Positions 1 to 6,536 are shown, counted from the stretch's first letter. The stretch: DNA of 11,975 bases from an uncultured Peptococcaceae bacterium (GCA_937922955.1 CALAKO010000219.1:1-11975); one strand, 5' to 3'. The notes: generated from the letters alone by a model not told the origin. Numbers and translations are program-made.

Positions 1-2
1 GT

Positions 3-854
3 TTATTTGAGTGTAATGTCGCCGAGGTCGGCGGAGAGGGTGAGGCTGCCGCTGGCATTTTCCCGGGTTTGATTGAAATGGTTGCCAGAATCGCCGTCAT
101 CGCTGCTGAAACCGCCGAGGTAGCGGTCAGTGACATTGATACTACCTAAATCGACATCGGCATTGATGTTCAGCGCGTCTGGATTGGTAAGTCCGAGGGT
201 GAGATCGCCAGTGGAGAGGCTCATGCTGTTTTCACCAGTCAGGGTCATGTTGTCGGCGGTGATGTCGCCAAGATCGAGGTCGATGTCGCTGCTGGCAAAG
301 GCGCAGTTGCTCAGGCCGAGATTGCCGACGCTGAGCGAAAGATCGACGGCGTTGGCGTTGAGTCCGTCGATGCTAAGCTCGCCAAGGTCCATGTCGATGT
401 CACAGCGTTCGAGGGCGCTCTGCGGCAGGTAGAGAATGATGCTGCTTTCATCGAGGGTGCGATGTTCGCCGTAAGGCAGCCAGCCGAGAACGTTGCCGAC
501 AACTTGCGAGATGCCTGTGTTGTTGGTGTCGACCCAGTCGTGCAGGGTGAGTACATTGTTTTTCACAGTGGCTTCGAGCGGGGTAATGTCTACTGGTGCA
601 TCAATGTGGTATTCCAGATAGGCGTGGTCGTCGCCGGATGGGCGAACCTCGAGGTCCGACAGGCTGAGGTCTGCTTCAATGGCGGTGAAGGCGTCGAGCT
701 GCGTTTTTTCCTGGTTGTAGGTGCGCGTGCGTGTGCCAGCGATTTCTTGAGCGTCGTTGATGCCGCCGGCAAAGGCACCGACAGCGAGCAGGACGCCGCC
801 ACTCAGGCAGAGCGCAAGGCTGAGGATGAGCAGAATTTTATTGAGTTGTTTCAT
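3..854 (-). CDS. DUF4097-family exported beta-repeat protein
   Basis: A 283-residue protein with an N-terminal hydrophobic segment (about residues 6-30) that acts as a signal or membrane anchor, so the rest should lie outside the membrane. From about residue 157 it has short repeats of the form (L/V/T)G(D/E/N/S)(L/I) at about residues 157, 176, 195, 215, 236 and 277. The first five are spaced 19-21 residues apart, as expected for a right-handed beta-helix or beta-roll. This agrees with the DUF4097 (putative adhesin-like) family, whose biochemical role is not established. The protein is Asp-rich. The start ATG follows the DUF1700 stop by 3 nt and has an AAAGGA ribosome site at about 872-877, so it is the third gene of the PadR operon. 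Family assignment is from repeat pattern and context; ligand or partner is unknown. Confidence 0.85.
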   Translation of the reverse strand: MKQLNKILLILSLALCLSGGVLLAVGAFAGGINDAQEIAGTRTRTYNQEKTQLDAFTAIEADLSLSDLEVRPSGDDHAYLEYHIDAPVDITPLEATVKNNVLTLHDWVDTNNTGISQVVGNVLGWLPYGEHRTLDESSIILYLPQSALERCDIDMDLGELSIDGLNANAVDLSLSVGNLGLSNCAFASSDIDLDLGDITADNMTLTGENSMSLSTGDLTLGLTNPDALNINADVDLGSINVTDRYLGGFSSDDGDSGNHFNQTRENASGSLTLSADLGDITLK

Positions 855-857
855 GGC

Positions 858-1457
858 TTACACACGTCCTTTCTGGGAGAGGCGACGGATCAAAAGCATG
901 ACGAGATGGACGATGCCGCGGCACAGTGCTAGGCCAATGGTGATAATAAGCAATCCCAGACCAAGACAGAGAACGCCGCTGCCGCCTATAACGCCGGCTG
1001 CCGCCAATGATTGGCCAAGAATGCCGAACGCATAGATAAGAAGGGCGCCGCCGCTGTAAAACAGAGCTGCATCAACGGCCACAGCGCTGGCGATGATGGC
1101 GGCGACAACAGCTGCCGCAGCAACGAGTAGGGCGCCACCGACAATCAATCCCAGCCAGCCGAGTGGTGAGAGCAGCATGGCAATGGCGGCAATTTTCAAT
1201 GTGCGAGCGGTGTCATTTTGGCGGCGTTGGCCGTCGTCATGCAAGAGATTTTGCAACAGCTCAGCGGCTGCTTCTTTTGGTGTGCCGAGATCGGCCATGG
1301 CTTGGGCCTCGTTTTCTGGACCGGCTTCTTCGAAATACTCTCTGAAATAAGCCATGGCGCTGTCGTAGTCGTCCTGCGGCAGCTTGCGCAAATAGCGGCT
1401 GAGTTCATCAAGGTATTCGTCCTTGGTGAGGATGCGTTGATAGGTGTCGTTACTCAT
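858..1457 (-). CDS. DUF1700 family membrane protein
   Basis: A 199-residue protein. The N-terminal ~70 residues are charged and helical, with the family's LxxLxxxLxxLPxxD pattern and a 'YFxEYFEEAG...ALGTP'-like stretch (here MADLGTPKEAAAEL). The C-terminal two thirds (about residues 85-190) are strongly hydrophobic and Ala/Gly-rich, enough for several membrane helices. DUF1700 proteins are regularly encoded between a PadR regulator and a DUF4097 protein, as here; their function is unknown. A longer reading from 1622 is open, but I chose the ATG at 1457. It has an AGGGAG site upstream, it begins the conserved family domain, and it overlaps the PadR gene by only 8 nt. The extra upstream residues simply retrace PadR codons in another frame. 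Translational coupling with padR is likely. Confidence 0.88.
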   Translation of the reverse strand: MSNDTYQRILTKDEYLDELSRYLRKLPQDDYDSAMAYFREYFEEAGPENEAQAMADLGTPKEAAAELLQNLLHDDGQRRQNDTARTLKIAAIAMLLSPLGWLGLIVGGALLVAAAAVVAAIIASAVAVDAALFYSGGALLIYAFGILGQSLAAAGVIGGSGVLCLGLGLLIITIGLALCRGIVHLVMLLIRRLSQKGRV

Positions 1458-1770
1458 GTCGGATGCTCCCTTCAATGATGCCGTCGATGGTGTCGCGGTA
1501 TTCTTGCCATTCCTGGTGCAAAAATTCCAGTTGGTTACGGCCGGCATCGGTGAGATGATAATATTTGCGTGTGCGGTTGTTGATTGCTTGGGAATAAGTG
1601 GTAAGATAGCCGCCTTTTTCAAGCTTCTTCAAAATAGGGTAGAGTGTGGATTCCTTAATGTCGGCGACCATTTTCACTGTTTGGCTGATTTCGTAGCCGT
1701 AAGAATCTTGCTCACGAACGATGGACAGAATGAGGCACTCAATAAGCAGTGCGGAGAGTGGGTAATACAT
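1450..1770 (-). CDS. PadR-family transcriptional repressor
   Basis: A compact 106-residue PadR winged-helix protein. Visible family marks are LxxCLILSIVREQDSYGYEISQ near the N-terminus (helix 1-2), STLYPILKKLEKGGYL (recognition helix, about residues 40-55), and RKYYHLTDAG in the wing (about residues 68-77). The C-terminal helix used for dimerisation is short, so this belongs to the small PadR subfamily (PadR-s2). It has a perfect AAGGAGG site at 1778-1784. It is the first gene of the minus-strand operon with DUF1700 and DUF4097. It presumably represses this operon, including itself, through the palindrome at 1792-1827. The inducer cannot be read from the sequence. Confidence 0.95.
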   Translation of the reverse strand: MYYPLSALLIECLILSIVREQDSYGYEISQTVKMVADIKESTLYPILKKLEKGGYLTTYSQAINNRTRKYYHLTDAGRNQLEFLHQEWQEYRDTIDGIIEGSIRHE

Positions 1771-1791
1771 GGCATCGCCTCCTTATCATTA

Positions 1792-1827
1792 ATGTGTAGA
1801 AATTTTATATATAGAAATTCTACACAT
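1792..1827. promoter_or_regulatory. 36-bp palindrome, likely PadR operator
   Basis: Outer arms ATGTGTAGAA and TTCTACACAT (1792-1801 and 1818-1827) pair perfectly. The inner 16 bases continue the symmetry, with mismatches only at 1802/1817 and 1805/1814. ATGT...ACAT ends are the classic PadR half-site. The element lies directly downstream of the -10 and covers the expected transcription start of the PadR operon, the usual position for an autorepressor site. It is a DNA operator rather than a terminator: it precedes the first gene and the stem is AT-rich. Confidence 0.85.
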
Positions 1828-1855
1828 AGAATACCACATTCAGCAGTAATGTCAA
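1828..1855 (-). promoter_or_regulatory. Promoter of PadR-DUF1700-DUF4097 operon
   Basis: Read on the minus strand: -35 TTGACA (1855-1850), 16-nt spacer, -10 TATTCT (1833-1828) preceded by TGG (extended -10). The predicted start near 1821 falls inside the PadR palindrome. Confidence 0.75.
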
Positions 1856-1870
1856 GAGAATTTGTGTTTG

Positions 1871-1899
1871 TTGACAAACTAACGGTGTTAGCTTAAAAT
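1871..1899 (+). promoter_or_regulatory. Promoter of TetR-MATE operon
   Basis: TTGACA at 1871-1876, a 17-nt spacer, and TAAAAT at 1894-1899, close to the housekeeping sigma consensus. Its -35 sits back-to-back with that of the divergent PadR operon, only 15 bp apart. Confidence 0.8.
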
Positions 1900-1918
1900 T
1901 AAATGAACACTGTTAGTT
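1877..1918. promoter_or_regulatory. Paired TetR operators on the TetR-MATE promoter
   Basis: AACTAACGGTGTT (1877-1889, continuing AG) occurs again in inverted orientation as AACACTGTTAGTT (1906-1918), 12 of 13 bases matching. The first copy is itself a small palindrome, CTAAC-GGT-GTTAG (1879-1891). One copy fills the -35/-10 spacer and the other covers the expected start at about 1906, so a bound repressor would block polymerase at two places. The natural candidate is the TetR protein encoded just downstream. Confidence 0.75.
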
Positions 1919-1932
1919 ATTGAGGTGATCGT

Positions 1933-2535
1933 ATGAAAAAAGGGCTAACGAAAGACATCATTATTGTTGAAGCCGTAGCCTTGATTGAGGAGCAAGGGCT
2001 GGATGCTTTCTCGCTGCGCGCGTTGGCGGTGCGGCTGGGCGTGCGCGCGGCGTCGTTGTACAATCATATAGCCAACGTGGATGAACTATACACCGCCGTT
2101 GGTGAAAAGGTGATGGGTCGCTTGCGGGATGTATTGGTGGCAGCCATTGCTGACAAACAAGGCGACGAAGCGGTGTGGGCGCTGGCAGAAGCCTACTATC
2201 ATTTTGGCAAGGAAAATCCCGAGCTTTACAAGACGTTTATTGCCATGCGCAACAAAGAAGGCGAGGCACTTTCAGGTGCGTTTAAAGAAACACTGATGCC
2301 CTTTTATCAGGCGCTGGCGGTATATCATCTCTCAGAGCAGGAGGTGGTGGCCATGCATCGTATGCTGCGCGGACTCATTCATGGCTATCTGATGCTGCAG
2401 GAAGCGGGCTATTTTTCGCAGCCAATCATCGATCCCGAAGCCTCCTATCGTCTCGCGGTGCAAAGCTGTATCGACGGGCTGCATGCGGCGTCGGCTCGTG
2501 CGGAAGGAGGAAACGCGCATGAGTGTGGAAAATGA
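1933..2535 (+). CDS. TetR/AcrR-family repressor of adjacent efflux gene
   Basis: A 200-residue protein with a TetR N-terminal helix-turn-helix. The segment from about residue 8 to 55 contains a helix ending GLDAFSLRALA, then VRLGVRAASLYNHIANVDEL, which is the turn and recognition helix of the family (SLYNHI in place of the common SLYYHF). The C-terminal ligand-binding half (about 70-185) has no motif that tells the ligand. The ribosome site GAGGTGAT at 1922-1929 supports the start. Its 3' end overlaps the MATE gene by 17 nt, and its last residues are encoded by the MATE ribosome site, so the two are translationally linked. Likely local repressor of the pump, released by a pump substrate; this is inference from context and from the operators at 1877-1918. 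Confidence 0.93.
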   Translation: MKKGLTKDIIIVEAVALIEEQGLDAFSLRALAVRLGVRAASLYNHIANVDELYTAVGEKVMGRLRDVLVAAIADKQGDEAVWALAEAYYHFGKENPELYKTFIAMRNKEGEALSGAFKETLMPFYQALAVYHLSEQEVVAMHRMLRGLIHGYLMLQEAGYFSQPIIDPEASYRLAVQSCIDGLHAASARAEGGNAHECGK

Positions 2536-3883
2536 TTTTTCGGTCGGAAGCATTCCACGGCACATCATCGATCTGGCCATTCCAATGACCCTGGCGCAGC
2601 TGGTGCAGATGGCTTACAACCTGGTCGATCGCATCTACATCGGCCATTTGCCGGGTACATCGTCCATTGCGCTCACCGGATTAGGGTTGACATTCCCTAT
2701 CATTACCATCATCATGGCCTTCACCAATCTGTTCAGTACTGGTGGCGTGGCACTTTATTCCATTGCCCGCGGCAAGCAGGACGAGGCTGCCGAGCGCCGT
2801 TTTATGGAAAATTCGTTTCTAATGCTGCTTCTGACGTCGCTGGTGGTGATGGTGCTGTGTTTTGTTTTCATGCATCCGATTTTGTACCTGTTCGGCGCCA
2901 GCGATGACACCTATCCATACAGCGCCGCCTATCTGCGCATCTATCTCATCGGCACGCCGCTGGTGATGCTGGCCACTGGAATGAACGGCTTCATCAATGC
3001 ACAGGGCTATGGCAAAACAGGGATGTTTACCATTCTCATTGGCGCCGTTGTGAACATTATTCTCGATCCAATCTTTATCTTCGTACTGGATCTGGGTATT
3101 TCCGGGGCTGCTATTGCTACCATCATTTCTCAGCTGTTGTCGGTGATCTGGGTCCTGGCGTTTCTCACGAGCCGTCGCTCGCTGACGCCGCTGCGCGTGC
3201 GACAAGCACGCTTCAATAAATCGGCGATCCGACAAATTACCCAGCTCGGCGTGCCGGGGTTTGTCATGCAGGCCACCAACGGCATTGTTCAGGTGGCGGC
3301 CAACAACATGCTCGGCATCTACGGCGGTGATATTTATATCGGTATCATGACCGTACTCAATTCGGTGCGCGATGTGGTGACCTTGCCTTTGCATGGGTTC
3401 ACCAACGCCGCACAGCCTGTCATCGGCTACAACTACGGTGCGCGCAAGCTGGAGCGCATTCGTCAAATTATCCGTTTTACCACACCGGTCACGGTGGTCT
3501 ACATGGCGTTGTGCTGGCTCATCATCTTTCTCCTGCCGCAGCCGATCATGCACGTGTTCAACTCGGATCCGGAGCTGTTGGCCAAGGGTACCCCGGCCAT
3601 GCATCTCTTTTTCTTTGGCTTCTTTTTTATGGCTTTCCAGTCGGTGGGGCAAAGCACCTTTGTCGGTCTTGGCAAATCCAAGCAGGCGACCTTCTTTTCG
3701 CTTTTCCGCAAGGTCATCATTGTTGTGCCGCTGACGCTCATTCTGCCGCGCCTTGGCGGCTTGGGCGTCATGGGGGTTTTTCTCGCCGAGCCGATTTCTA
3801 ATTTGATCGGTGGTCTTTGCTGCTACTGCACCATGCTCTGGACGGTGCGCCATCTGTCGCGCAGCAAGGCGCCGCTCGCCTGA
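2519..3883 (+). CDS. MATE-family multidrug efflux transporter (MepA/NorM type)
   Basis: A 454-residue integral membrane protein, normal length for the MATE family, with about twelve hydrophobic helices in two pseudo-repeats. Family marks include the N-terminal PMTLAQLVQMAYNLVDRIYIG, GMNGFINAQGYGKTGMFTILIGAVVNIILDPIFIF at about residues 160-195, and PVIGYNYGA at about 300-308 in the second half. MATE pumps export cationic drugs and other amphiphiles using a sodium or proton gradient. I chose the ATG at 2519, after AAGGAGG (2504-2510, 8-nt spacing), over an open reading from 2483 whose first residues only retrace the TetR frame. Second gene of the TetR operon and closed by the terminator at 3894. 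The substrate cannot be told from sequence. Confidence 0.95.
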   Translation: MSVENDFSVGSIPRHIIDLAIPMTLAQLVQMAYNLVDRIYIGHLPGTSSIALTGLGLTFPIITIIMAFTNLFSTGGVALYSIARGKQDEAAERRFMENSFLMLLLTSLVVMVLCFVFMHPILYLFGASDDTYPYSAAYLRIYLIGTPLVMLATGMNGFINAQGYGKTGMFTILIGAVVNIILDPIFIFVLDLGISGAAIATIISQLLSVIWVLAFLTSRRSLTPLRVRQARFNKSAIRQITQLGVPGFVMQATNGIVQVAANNMLGIYGGDIYIGIMTVLNSVRDVVTLPLHGFTNAAQPVIGYNYGARKLERIRQIIRFTTPVTVVYMALCWLIIFLLPQPIMHVFNSDPELLAKGTPAMHLFFFGFFFMAFQSVGQSTFVGLGKSKQATFFSLFRKVIIVVPLTLILPRLGGLGVMGVFLAEPISNLIGGLCCYCTMLWTVRHLSRSKAPLA

Positions 3884-3893
3884 CATAGACAAA

Positions 3894-3933
3894 AAGCATT
3901 CGTATGGGATTTCCCTGCGAATGCTTCTTTTTT
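3894..3933 (+). terminator. Intrinsic terminator after MATE gene
   Basis: Nine-bp stem AAGCATTCG (3894-3902) / CGAATGCTT (3918-3926), with an inner GGGA/TCCC helix in the loop, followed by C and six T residues (3928-3933). It starts 10 nt after the MATE stop. Confidence 0.9.
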
Positions 3934-3944
3934 ATCCATTTATA

Positions 3945-3974
3945 TTGACTACTGCAGCTACTTTGCAATACAAT
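3945..3974 (+). promoter_or_regulatory. Promoter of second PadR operon
   Basis: TTGACT at 3945-3950, an 18-nt spacer, and TACAAT at 3969-3974. The ATGT/ACAT palindrome of the first PadR operon is absent here. Confidence 0.72.
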
Positions 3975-3994
3975 ATAGTAAAAGAACTACTTTG
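3958..3994. repeat. Direct repeat CTACTTTG flanking the -10
   Basis: CTACTTTG occurs at 3958-3965 and again at 3987-3994, 29 bp apart, on either side of the -10 box of the PadR promoter. It could mark a regulator site different from the palindrome used at 1792. A chance repeat of eight bases is possible. Confidence 0.35.
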
Positions 3995-4021
3995 TTTTAC
4001 AAGATAGCTGGAGGTGATCCC

Positions 4022-4393
4022 ATGATACCATCACAAATGCTCAAAGGCGTGCTCGAAGGCTGTGTGCTCGCCATCATCGCTCAAAATGAAACCTACGGCT
4101 ACGAGATTTCGCAGCAGCTGGAGCGCTATGGATTTGGGAAAATCACAGAAGGCACCATTTACCCGCTGCTCCTGCGCCTGGAAAAAAACGGCCGTCTGGA
4201 AGCCGTCTACCGTGCCTCGGACGTTGGCCCGAAACGCAAATACTACCACCTCACCGATGCCGGCCGCGAAGAACTGGAAGAATTTGTAGCAAGTTTTGAT
4301 GAAATGGCCGCCGCCGTGCAGACACTGCTGAACGATGAAGGAGGGCGTGATCATGAGCAAGCGGACACGTGCGCTGAAGGAGGAAATTTATGA
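4022..4393 (+). CDS. PadR-family transcriptional regulator (second copy)
   Basis: A 123-residue winged-helix PadR protein. Features: MLKGVLEGCVLAIIAQNETYGYEI at the N-terminus, EGTIYPLLLRLEKNGRL (recognition helix), and KRKYYHLTDAGREELEEF (wing and start of the dimerisation helix). The start at 4022 has a near-ideal GGAGGTGATC ribosome site (4010-4019); an upstream in-frame ATG at 3992 lacks one. The gene overlaps the next by 41 nt, so its last ~14 residues are read from the next gene's first codons, and the ~8 before them cover that gene's ribosome site. This polar tail is not expected in PadR proteins. First gene of an operon with two membrane proteins, which it probably represses together with itself. 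Confidence 0.93.
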   Translation: MIPSQMLKGVLEGCVLAIIAQNETYGYEISQQLERYGFGKITEGTIYPLLLRLEKNGRLEAVYRASDVGPKRKYYHLTDAGREELEEFVASFDEMAAAVQTLLNDEGGRDHEQADTCAEGGNL

Positions 4394-5072
4394 TTTATAC
4401 CCAAAGCTGACGCCTGCTTCTGCAGCTGCGTTGGATGCGATGATATCATACTTAAAGCTGAAAAACATTGGTGCCTGTCAGCGACTGAGCGTGCAGCGTG
4501 ACATTGCACAGATGTTGTTGGAGGCCGAGGCGCAGGGTCGCGCCATCGAAGAGGTTCTCGGCACTGACCATCGTGCGTTTTGTGATGCGATCATTGCTGC
4601 CTTGCCGCAGCCCACGCTGCGCGAGCGGAGGCTGCGGATGGGACGCGATGGTGTTGGCGGGCTGGCTTTGGGCTGGGCGTTGGCCTTTCTGGTGCCTGTG
4701 ATCGTCACCTATTTGACCTATTCGTCGGTTCCAGGCATGTGGGAAGTTGTCACAGAATATTATGGTGTGACAACAAGCGTGCCGTTTACGCTGCTGCAAG
4801 TGTTCTTGCTGATTGTTTTGACTGGGGCCTGTGCGCGAATTTCTGTGATACGTAGACGATGGCAGGCCGATGTTCAATTTTCTTCGCGTCGAAAAGTGGT
4901 GTATTATGTGGTGTATGTTGGAGCATTGTATGTCATCGGCTTATGCAGTCGTTGGATAATGCTGCCGGATTTCTTGATGGAGCCATTGTTCATGCTGCCG
5001 CTTGCTGTGAATGTGGCGGTGCAGGTGGTGTTGGTGGGGGCCTTTTTCTGGCTCAATGAACGTGTGGATTAA
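4353..5072 (+). CDS. DUF1048-like domain fused to four-helix membrane protein, paralogue A
   Basis: A 239-residue protein. Residues 1-90 are soluble and helical, with a core shared with the next gene: RDI.QMLLEAEAQGR..EEVLG.D..AFCDAIIAALP. That pattern resembles the C-terminal half of DUF1048 domains (GEDxxxFCDEL), which are typically encoded next to PadR regulators. Four hydrophobic segments follow (about residues 105-130, 145-170, 182-205, 212-234), ending in RVD. I chose ATG 4353, preceded by AAGGAGGG (4338-4345), rather than the open upstream ATG at 4335. The function is unknown. By architecture (helical domain plus membrane helices, PadR-controlled) it parallels the DUF1700 protein at 858-1457. 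The DUF1048 link is my inference from motif shape and would need a profile search. Confidence 0.8.
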   Translation: MSKRTRALKEEIYDLYPKLTPASAAALDAMISYLKLKNIGACQRLSVQRDIAQMLLEAEAQGRAIEEVLGTDHRAFCDAIIAALPQPTLRERRLRMGRDGVGGLALGWALAFLVPVIVTYLTYSSVPGMWEVVTEYYGVTTSVPFTLLQVFLLIVLTGACARISVIRRRWQADVQFSSRRKVVYYVVYVGALYVIGLCSRWIMLPDFLMEPLFMLPLAVNVAVQVVLVGAFFWLNERVD

Positions 5073-5084
5073 GGAGGGGCGATC

Positions 5085-5726
5085 ATGAGTAAACGAACAA
5101 AAGAACTGCTGCGCGCCAACAATGCTTTGGATGCACAGCTGAACAAGGACAATCAACAGATGATGACGAACATCGTTGTGTACATTCGCTCGGCAAACAT
5201 CAGCGAGTACGAGCAGGAGCTGGTGCGGCGGGACATCACGCACATGCTGCTGGATGCACAGGCCCAGGGGCGCACGGCGGTCGAGGTGCTGGGAGAGGAT
5301 GCACAGGCTTTTTGTGAAGCGGTGATTGCGGCCCTGCCGCCGCGTTCGACGGGTGAACGCGCGCTCAACAATGTGCGCGATGGACTTCTGGCCTTTGTCG
5401 TACTGGGTGTGATTTGGCTCGTCAGTGGCGCCATTGACATGCTTGGCGATCGCGCTTGGCCGTATTTGCCGTTGACTCTGGGCGATGTGATTGGTCAGGT
5501 GCTGATCCTGGCAACGGCGTTTTATATTTTCCACAGCATTTCACGCCATGCCTTTGACGACAAACTGGGACAGCTATTCGTTCTGGTATTTGTGGCGCTG
5601 GCCGTGTCTTTGCTGGCAAGCATTTATTTGACCACCTTTCTGTGCAACGTTCACATTGCCGTCGTGGCAGGCGCATTGCTCGTGTTCTTTGCAGCCTACA
5701 AGGTGCTGGATGCTCGGGTGGATTAA
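5085..5726 (+). CDS. DUF1048-like domain fused to four-helix membrane protein, paralogue B
   Basis: A 213-residue paralogue of the preceding gene. Both begin MSKRT, both end RVD, and about half the residues match over the domain core (here RRDITHMLLDAQAQGRT, then GEDAQAFCEAVIAALP). Four hydrophobic helices follow (about residues 103-122, 128-150, 160-186, 190-210), with a shorter linker than in paralogue A. The ribosome site AAGGAGGGG (5071-5079) overlaps the stop of paralogue A, so the two are translated in tandem. A tandem duplication is the simplest origin, and the pair may form a heteromeric membrane complex; that is inference. A strong terminator follows 23 nt after the stop. Biochemical function unknown. 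Confidence 0.82.
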   Translation: MSKRTKELLRANNALDAQLNKDNQQMMTNIVVYIRSANISEYEQELVRRDITHMLLDAQAQGRTAVEVLGEDAQAFCEAVIAALPPRSTGERALNNVRDGLLAFVVLGVIWLVSGAIDMLGDRAWPYLPLTLGDVIGQVLILATAFYIFHSISRHAFDDKLGQLFVLVFVALAVSLLASIYLTTFLCNVHIAVVAGALLVFFAAYKVLDARVD

Positions 5727-5749
5727 TGTGGATAAATGAAGAAATACTA

Positions 5750-5783
5750 AAAACGGCAGCTTCTGCAAGAGCTGCCGTTTTTT
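5750..5783 (+). terminator. Intrinsic terminator closing second PadR operon
   Basis: Twelve-bp perfect stem AAAACGGCAGCT (5750-5761) / AGCTGCCGTTTT (5770-5781), 8-nt loop, and T residues at 5778-5783. The leading A-run could let it act on the minus strand too, but no minus-strand gene approaches it. Confidence 0.93.
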
Positions 5784-5791
5784 GCTATCTG

Positions 5792-5800
5792 TGGTACAAT
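5792..5800 (+). promoter_or_regulatory. Extended -10 promoter of the acetyltransferase gene
   Basis: TGG TACAAT (5792-5800) is an extended -10 box with no convincing -35; the -35 position falls in the distal arm of the terminator. The start would be near 5807, giving an untranslated leader of about 18 nt. Confidence 0.5.
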
Positions 5801-5824
5801 GGCAGCAAAGAAGGAGTGAGTGAC

Positions 5825-6433
5825 ATGGTTGAGATTCGGTCGCTGCGGTGGCGTGATGTGCCTAAGGCAGTGCGTTTTGCAATTGAGGGGATGCATTTTG
5901 ACTGGTATTTGGATCATCGCTGGGCGTTGGCGGCGTTTGGCTGGTATTTCTGGCTGAAGGAGCGCTGTCGTGCGACGCAGGTGTTGGCGGCGTATGAGAA
6001 AGGGCGTTTCGCAGGAGTGCTTCTGGCTGAGGTGTATGGTGAAACGGTACAACGGCGCTTCTGCTTGGCGCGGGCTTATGTGGCAATGGCTGAGCGAGTG
6101 ATGGCGGTGTTTTTTAAAGGCGGACCGGATCTGTATGAGGAAACGGCGGCTGAGCTAGATCGGCGGTATCGGCAACGGGTTCGGCCTGATGGGGAGATTC
6201 TGTTTTTGGCGGTTGATCCTGATTTTCAGGGCGCGGGTGTTGGCTCTACACTTTTGGCGGCGCTGGAACAGGTCGAAGCTGGGAAAACATTTTTCCTGCA
6301 GACGGACAATGCCTGTACGTATCAATTTTATGAGCATCGTGGTTTTATGCGTGCCGAGGAAAAATCGATTGTTTTAGAGATGCCAAAGGGAAAAATACCG
6401 CTGGACTGCTTTTTGTATAGTAAAACGTTTTAG
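5825..6433 (+). CDS. GNAT-family N-acetyltransferase
   Basis: A 202-residue protein with the GNAT acetyl-CoA site. Motif A is FLAVDPDFQGAGVGSTLL, with the pyrophosphate loop Q135-G-A-G-V-G140. Motif B is DNACTYQFYEHRGFM (about 161-175), including the Tyr (Y166 or Y169) often used as general acid. The central part (about 25-120) is less conserved and would form the substrate pocket. Start chosen at 5825 because AAGGAG (5811-5816) lies 8 nt upstream; an open reading from 5642 would run through the preceding gene and terminator. It appears to be a single-gene unit behind its own extended -10 box. It transfers an acetyl group from acetyl-CoA to an unidentified amine. No clear terminator follows before 6507. 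Confidence 0.9.
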   Translation: MVEIRSLRWRDVPKAVRFAIEGMHFDWYLDHRWALAAFGWYFWLKERCRATQVLAAYEKGRFAGVLLAEVYGETVQRRFCLARAYVAMAERVMAVFFKGGPDLYEETAAELDRRYRQRVRPDGEILFLAVDPDFQGAGVGSTLLAALEQVEAGKTFFLQTDNACTYQFYEHRGFMRAEEKSIVLEMPKGKIPLDCFLYSKTF

Positions 6434-6506
6434 TTTGGTTAGGGATGGCTTGCTTATTGGCCATGCATGCTATTAAAAATAAAGCGGGATAGATTCTATG
6501 ATTTTA

Positions 6507-6536
6507 TTGTGTATATATGCGCATTTTTGATACAAT
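6507..6536 (+). promoter_or_regulatory. Promoter of small exported-protein gene
   Basis: TTGTGT at 6507-6512, an 18-nt spacer, and TACAAT at 6531-6536 preceded by TGA (extended -10). The predicted leader to the ATG at 6603 is about 60 nt. The rest of 6434-6602 shows only a weak ATGGC/GCCAT stem without a T run. Confidence 0.6.

Noticed and set aside
462..932. 156-codon plus-strand frame across the DUF4097 gene
   Set aside because: Overlaps the DUF4097 gene and the DUF1700 3' end antisense; no ribosome site, and the real operon is on the minus strand.
1458..1622. Upstream extension of the DUF1700 frame
   Set aside because: These codons retrace PadR sequence in another frame. The conserved domain and ribosome site fit the start at 1457.
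2819..3892. 357-codon minus-strand frame opposite the MATE gene
   Set aside because: The translation is His/Gln/Arg-rich without hydrophobic core or motif. It is the antisense shadow of a well-supported transporter, with no ribosome site.
6445..6464. ATGGC/GCCAT hairpin after the acetyltransferase
   Set aside because: Five-bp stem with a 10-nt loop and no T run; not convincing as a terminator.
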